A DNA stretch of 5,192 bases from JANQPX01 sp039197065. Lineage in GTDB: Bacteria; Pseudomonadota; Alphaproteobacteria; Geminicoccales; Geminicoccaceae. The stretch spans positions 1-5,192 of the forward strand of contig JBCCUL010000068.1 in assembly GCA_039197065.1 (NCBI GenBank). The letters run 5' to 3'. Under the pieces are notes generated by a model. That model did no database searches. It was not told where the DNA came from and worked only from the letters and a program-made list of their open reading frames with translations. How positions within the stretch are numbered: the stretch's first letter is position 1; each line of letters starts with the position of its first letter. Shown here one piece after another: positions 5,018 through 5,192 of this stretch. Made by a program: the position numbers and the translations under genes.

Positions 5018-5192
5018 TTAGTCGTTGCGCCGCTTCCCTGCGATTCGAGTGACATCCGGATGGGTGGCGACGCGTTCAAAACCCTGTCGTCCATAAAAAG
5101 CGATCGCACGATGGTTTTCGGTGTCGACGAAGAGCTCGAGCTGTTCGACGCCGTTGCTTCTCGCCTCTTCAATAGCACCTTGCATCATCGAA
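5018..5192 (-). CDS. GNAT-family N-acetyltransferase, C-terminal fragment
   Basis: A minus-strand frame enters from the right edge and ends at TAA (5018-5020), leaving 57 visible residues. They show the C-terminal half of the GNAT fold: a helix with A-I-E-E-A-R, strand L-E-L-F-V-D-T-E-N, then the motif-B helix N-H-R-A-I-A-F-Y-G-R-Q-G-F-E followed by a final strand. N-x-x-A-x-x-F-Y-x-x-x-G-F is characteristic of GNAT enzymes, which move an acetyl group from acetyl-CoA to an amine. The acetyl-CoA P-loop and the substrate-binding part lie outside the window, so the substrate is unknown. The basic tail (A-G-K-R-R-N-D) is short. It is convergent with the tRNA. No clear terminator follows the stop. 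Confidence 0.8.
   Translation of the reverse strand, partial: SMMQGAIEEARSNGVEQLELFVDTENHRAIAFYGRQGFERVATHPDVTRIAGKRRND

Noticed and set aside
1..5192. CRISPR array, insertion sequence, rRNA or riboswitch
   Set aside because: No regularly spaced repeats, transposase motifs, rRNA-like sequence or known aptamer core was seen on either strand.

Overview
The window reads as chromosomal DNA from a free-living alphaproteobacterium. The evidence is the G/C-ending codon use of most genes, the phoR-pstC gene order with a PHO box between them, a long-type PstC N-terminus with an L-H-S-L-P-G-H-Y motif, a 2,4-dienoyl-CoA-reductase-type SDR and a membrane-anchored SCO protein. I cannot name the genus from the sequence; an order such as Hyphomicrobiales or Rhodospirillales is a guess.

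Layout. On the minus strand, 1-141 is the first 47 codons of pstC, which runs off the left edge. Its control region (142-244) carries three PHO-box heptamers on an 11-bp period and a perfect 7-bp inverted repeat. Immediately upstream, also on the minus strand, lies phoR (245-1657), the membrane sensor kinase for phosphate limitation. Divergent from phoR, on the plus strand, are three genes that each have their own spacer: a ten-helix EamA/DMT transporter (1837-2760), an SDR of the 2,4-dienoyl-CoA reductase type (2957-3817) and a SCO1/SenC copper chaperone (3903-4496). A complete tRNA-Arg(ACG) with encoded CCA follows (4566-4642). Next come 375 bases without a recognisable gene but rich in repeats, and finally the C-terminus of a GNAT acetyltransferase on the minus strand (5018-5192), which runs off the right edge.

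How the parts relate. phoR and pstC form one functional unit. PhoR is expected to phosphorylate PhoB, PhoB~P should bind the PHO box at 202-230, and this drives pstC and the rest of the phosphate importer. The plus-strand genes (exporter/importer, fatty-acid beta-oxidation accessory enzyme, cytochrome oxidase assembly factor) are housekeeping or catabolic genes with no obvious common pathway; spacers of 196 and 85 bases argue against a tight operon.

Most unusual part. The 3' side of the tRNA, a classic integration site, begins with a 58-base stretch at 29% G+C. It holds a perfect 14-bp inverted repeat whose arms (4645-4658 and 4870-4883) enclose 211 bases and start two bases after the tRNA CCA, plus an 11-bp tandem duplication and hairpins. 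It looks like a remnant of a small mobile element or integration site, or possibly a structured RNA. I found no integrase, transposase or reverse transcriptase in the window, so this remains a hypothesis. I see no clear-cut new system; the rest is ordinary alphaproteobacterial core sequence.
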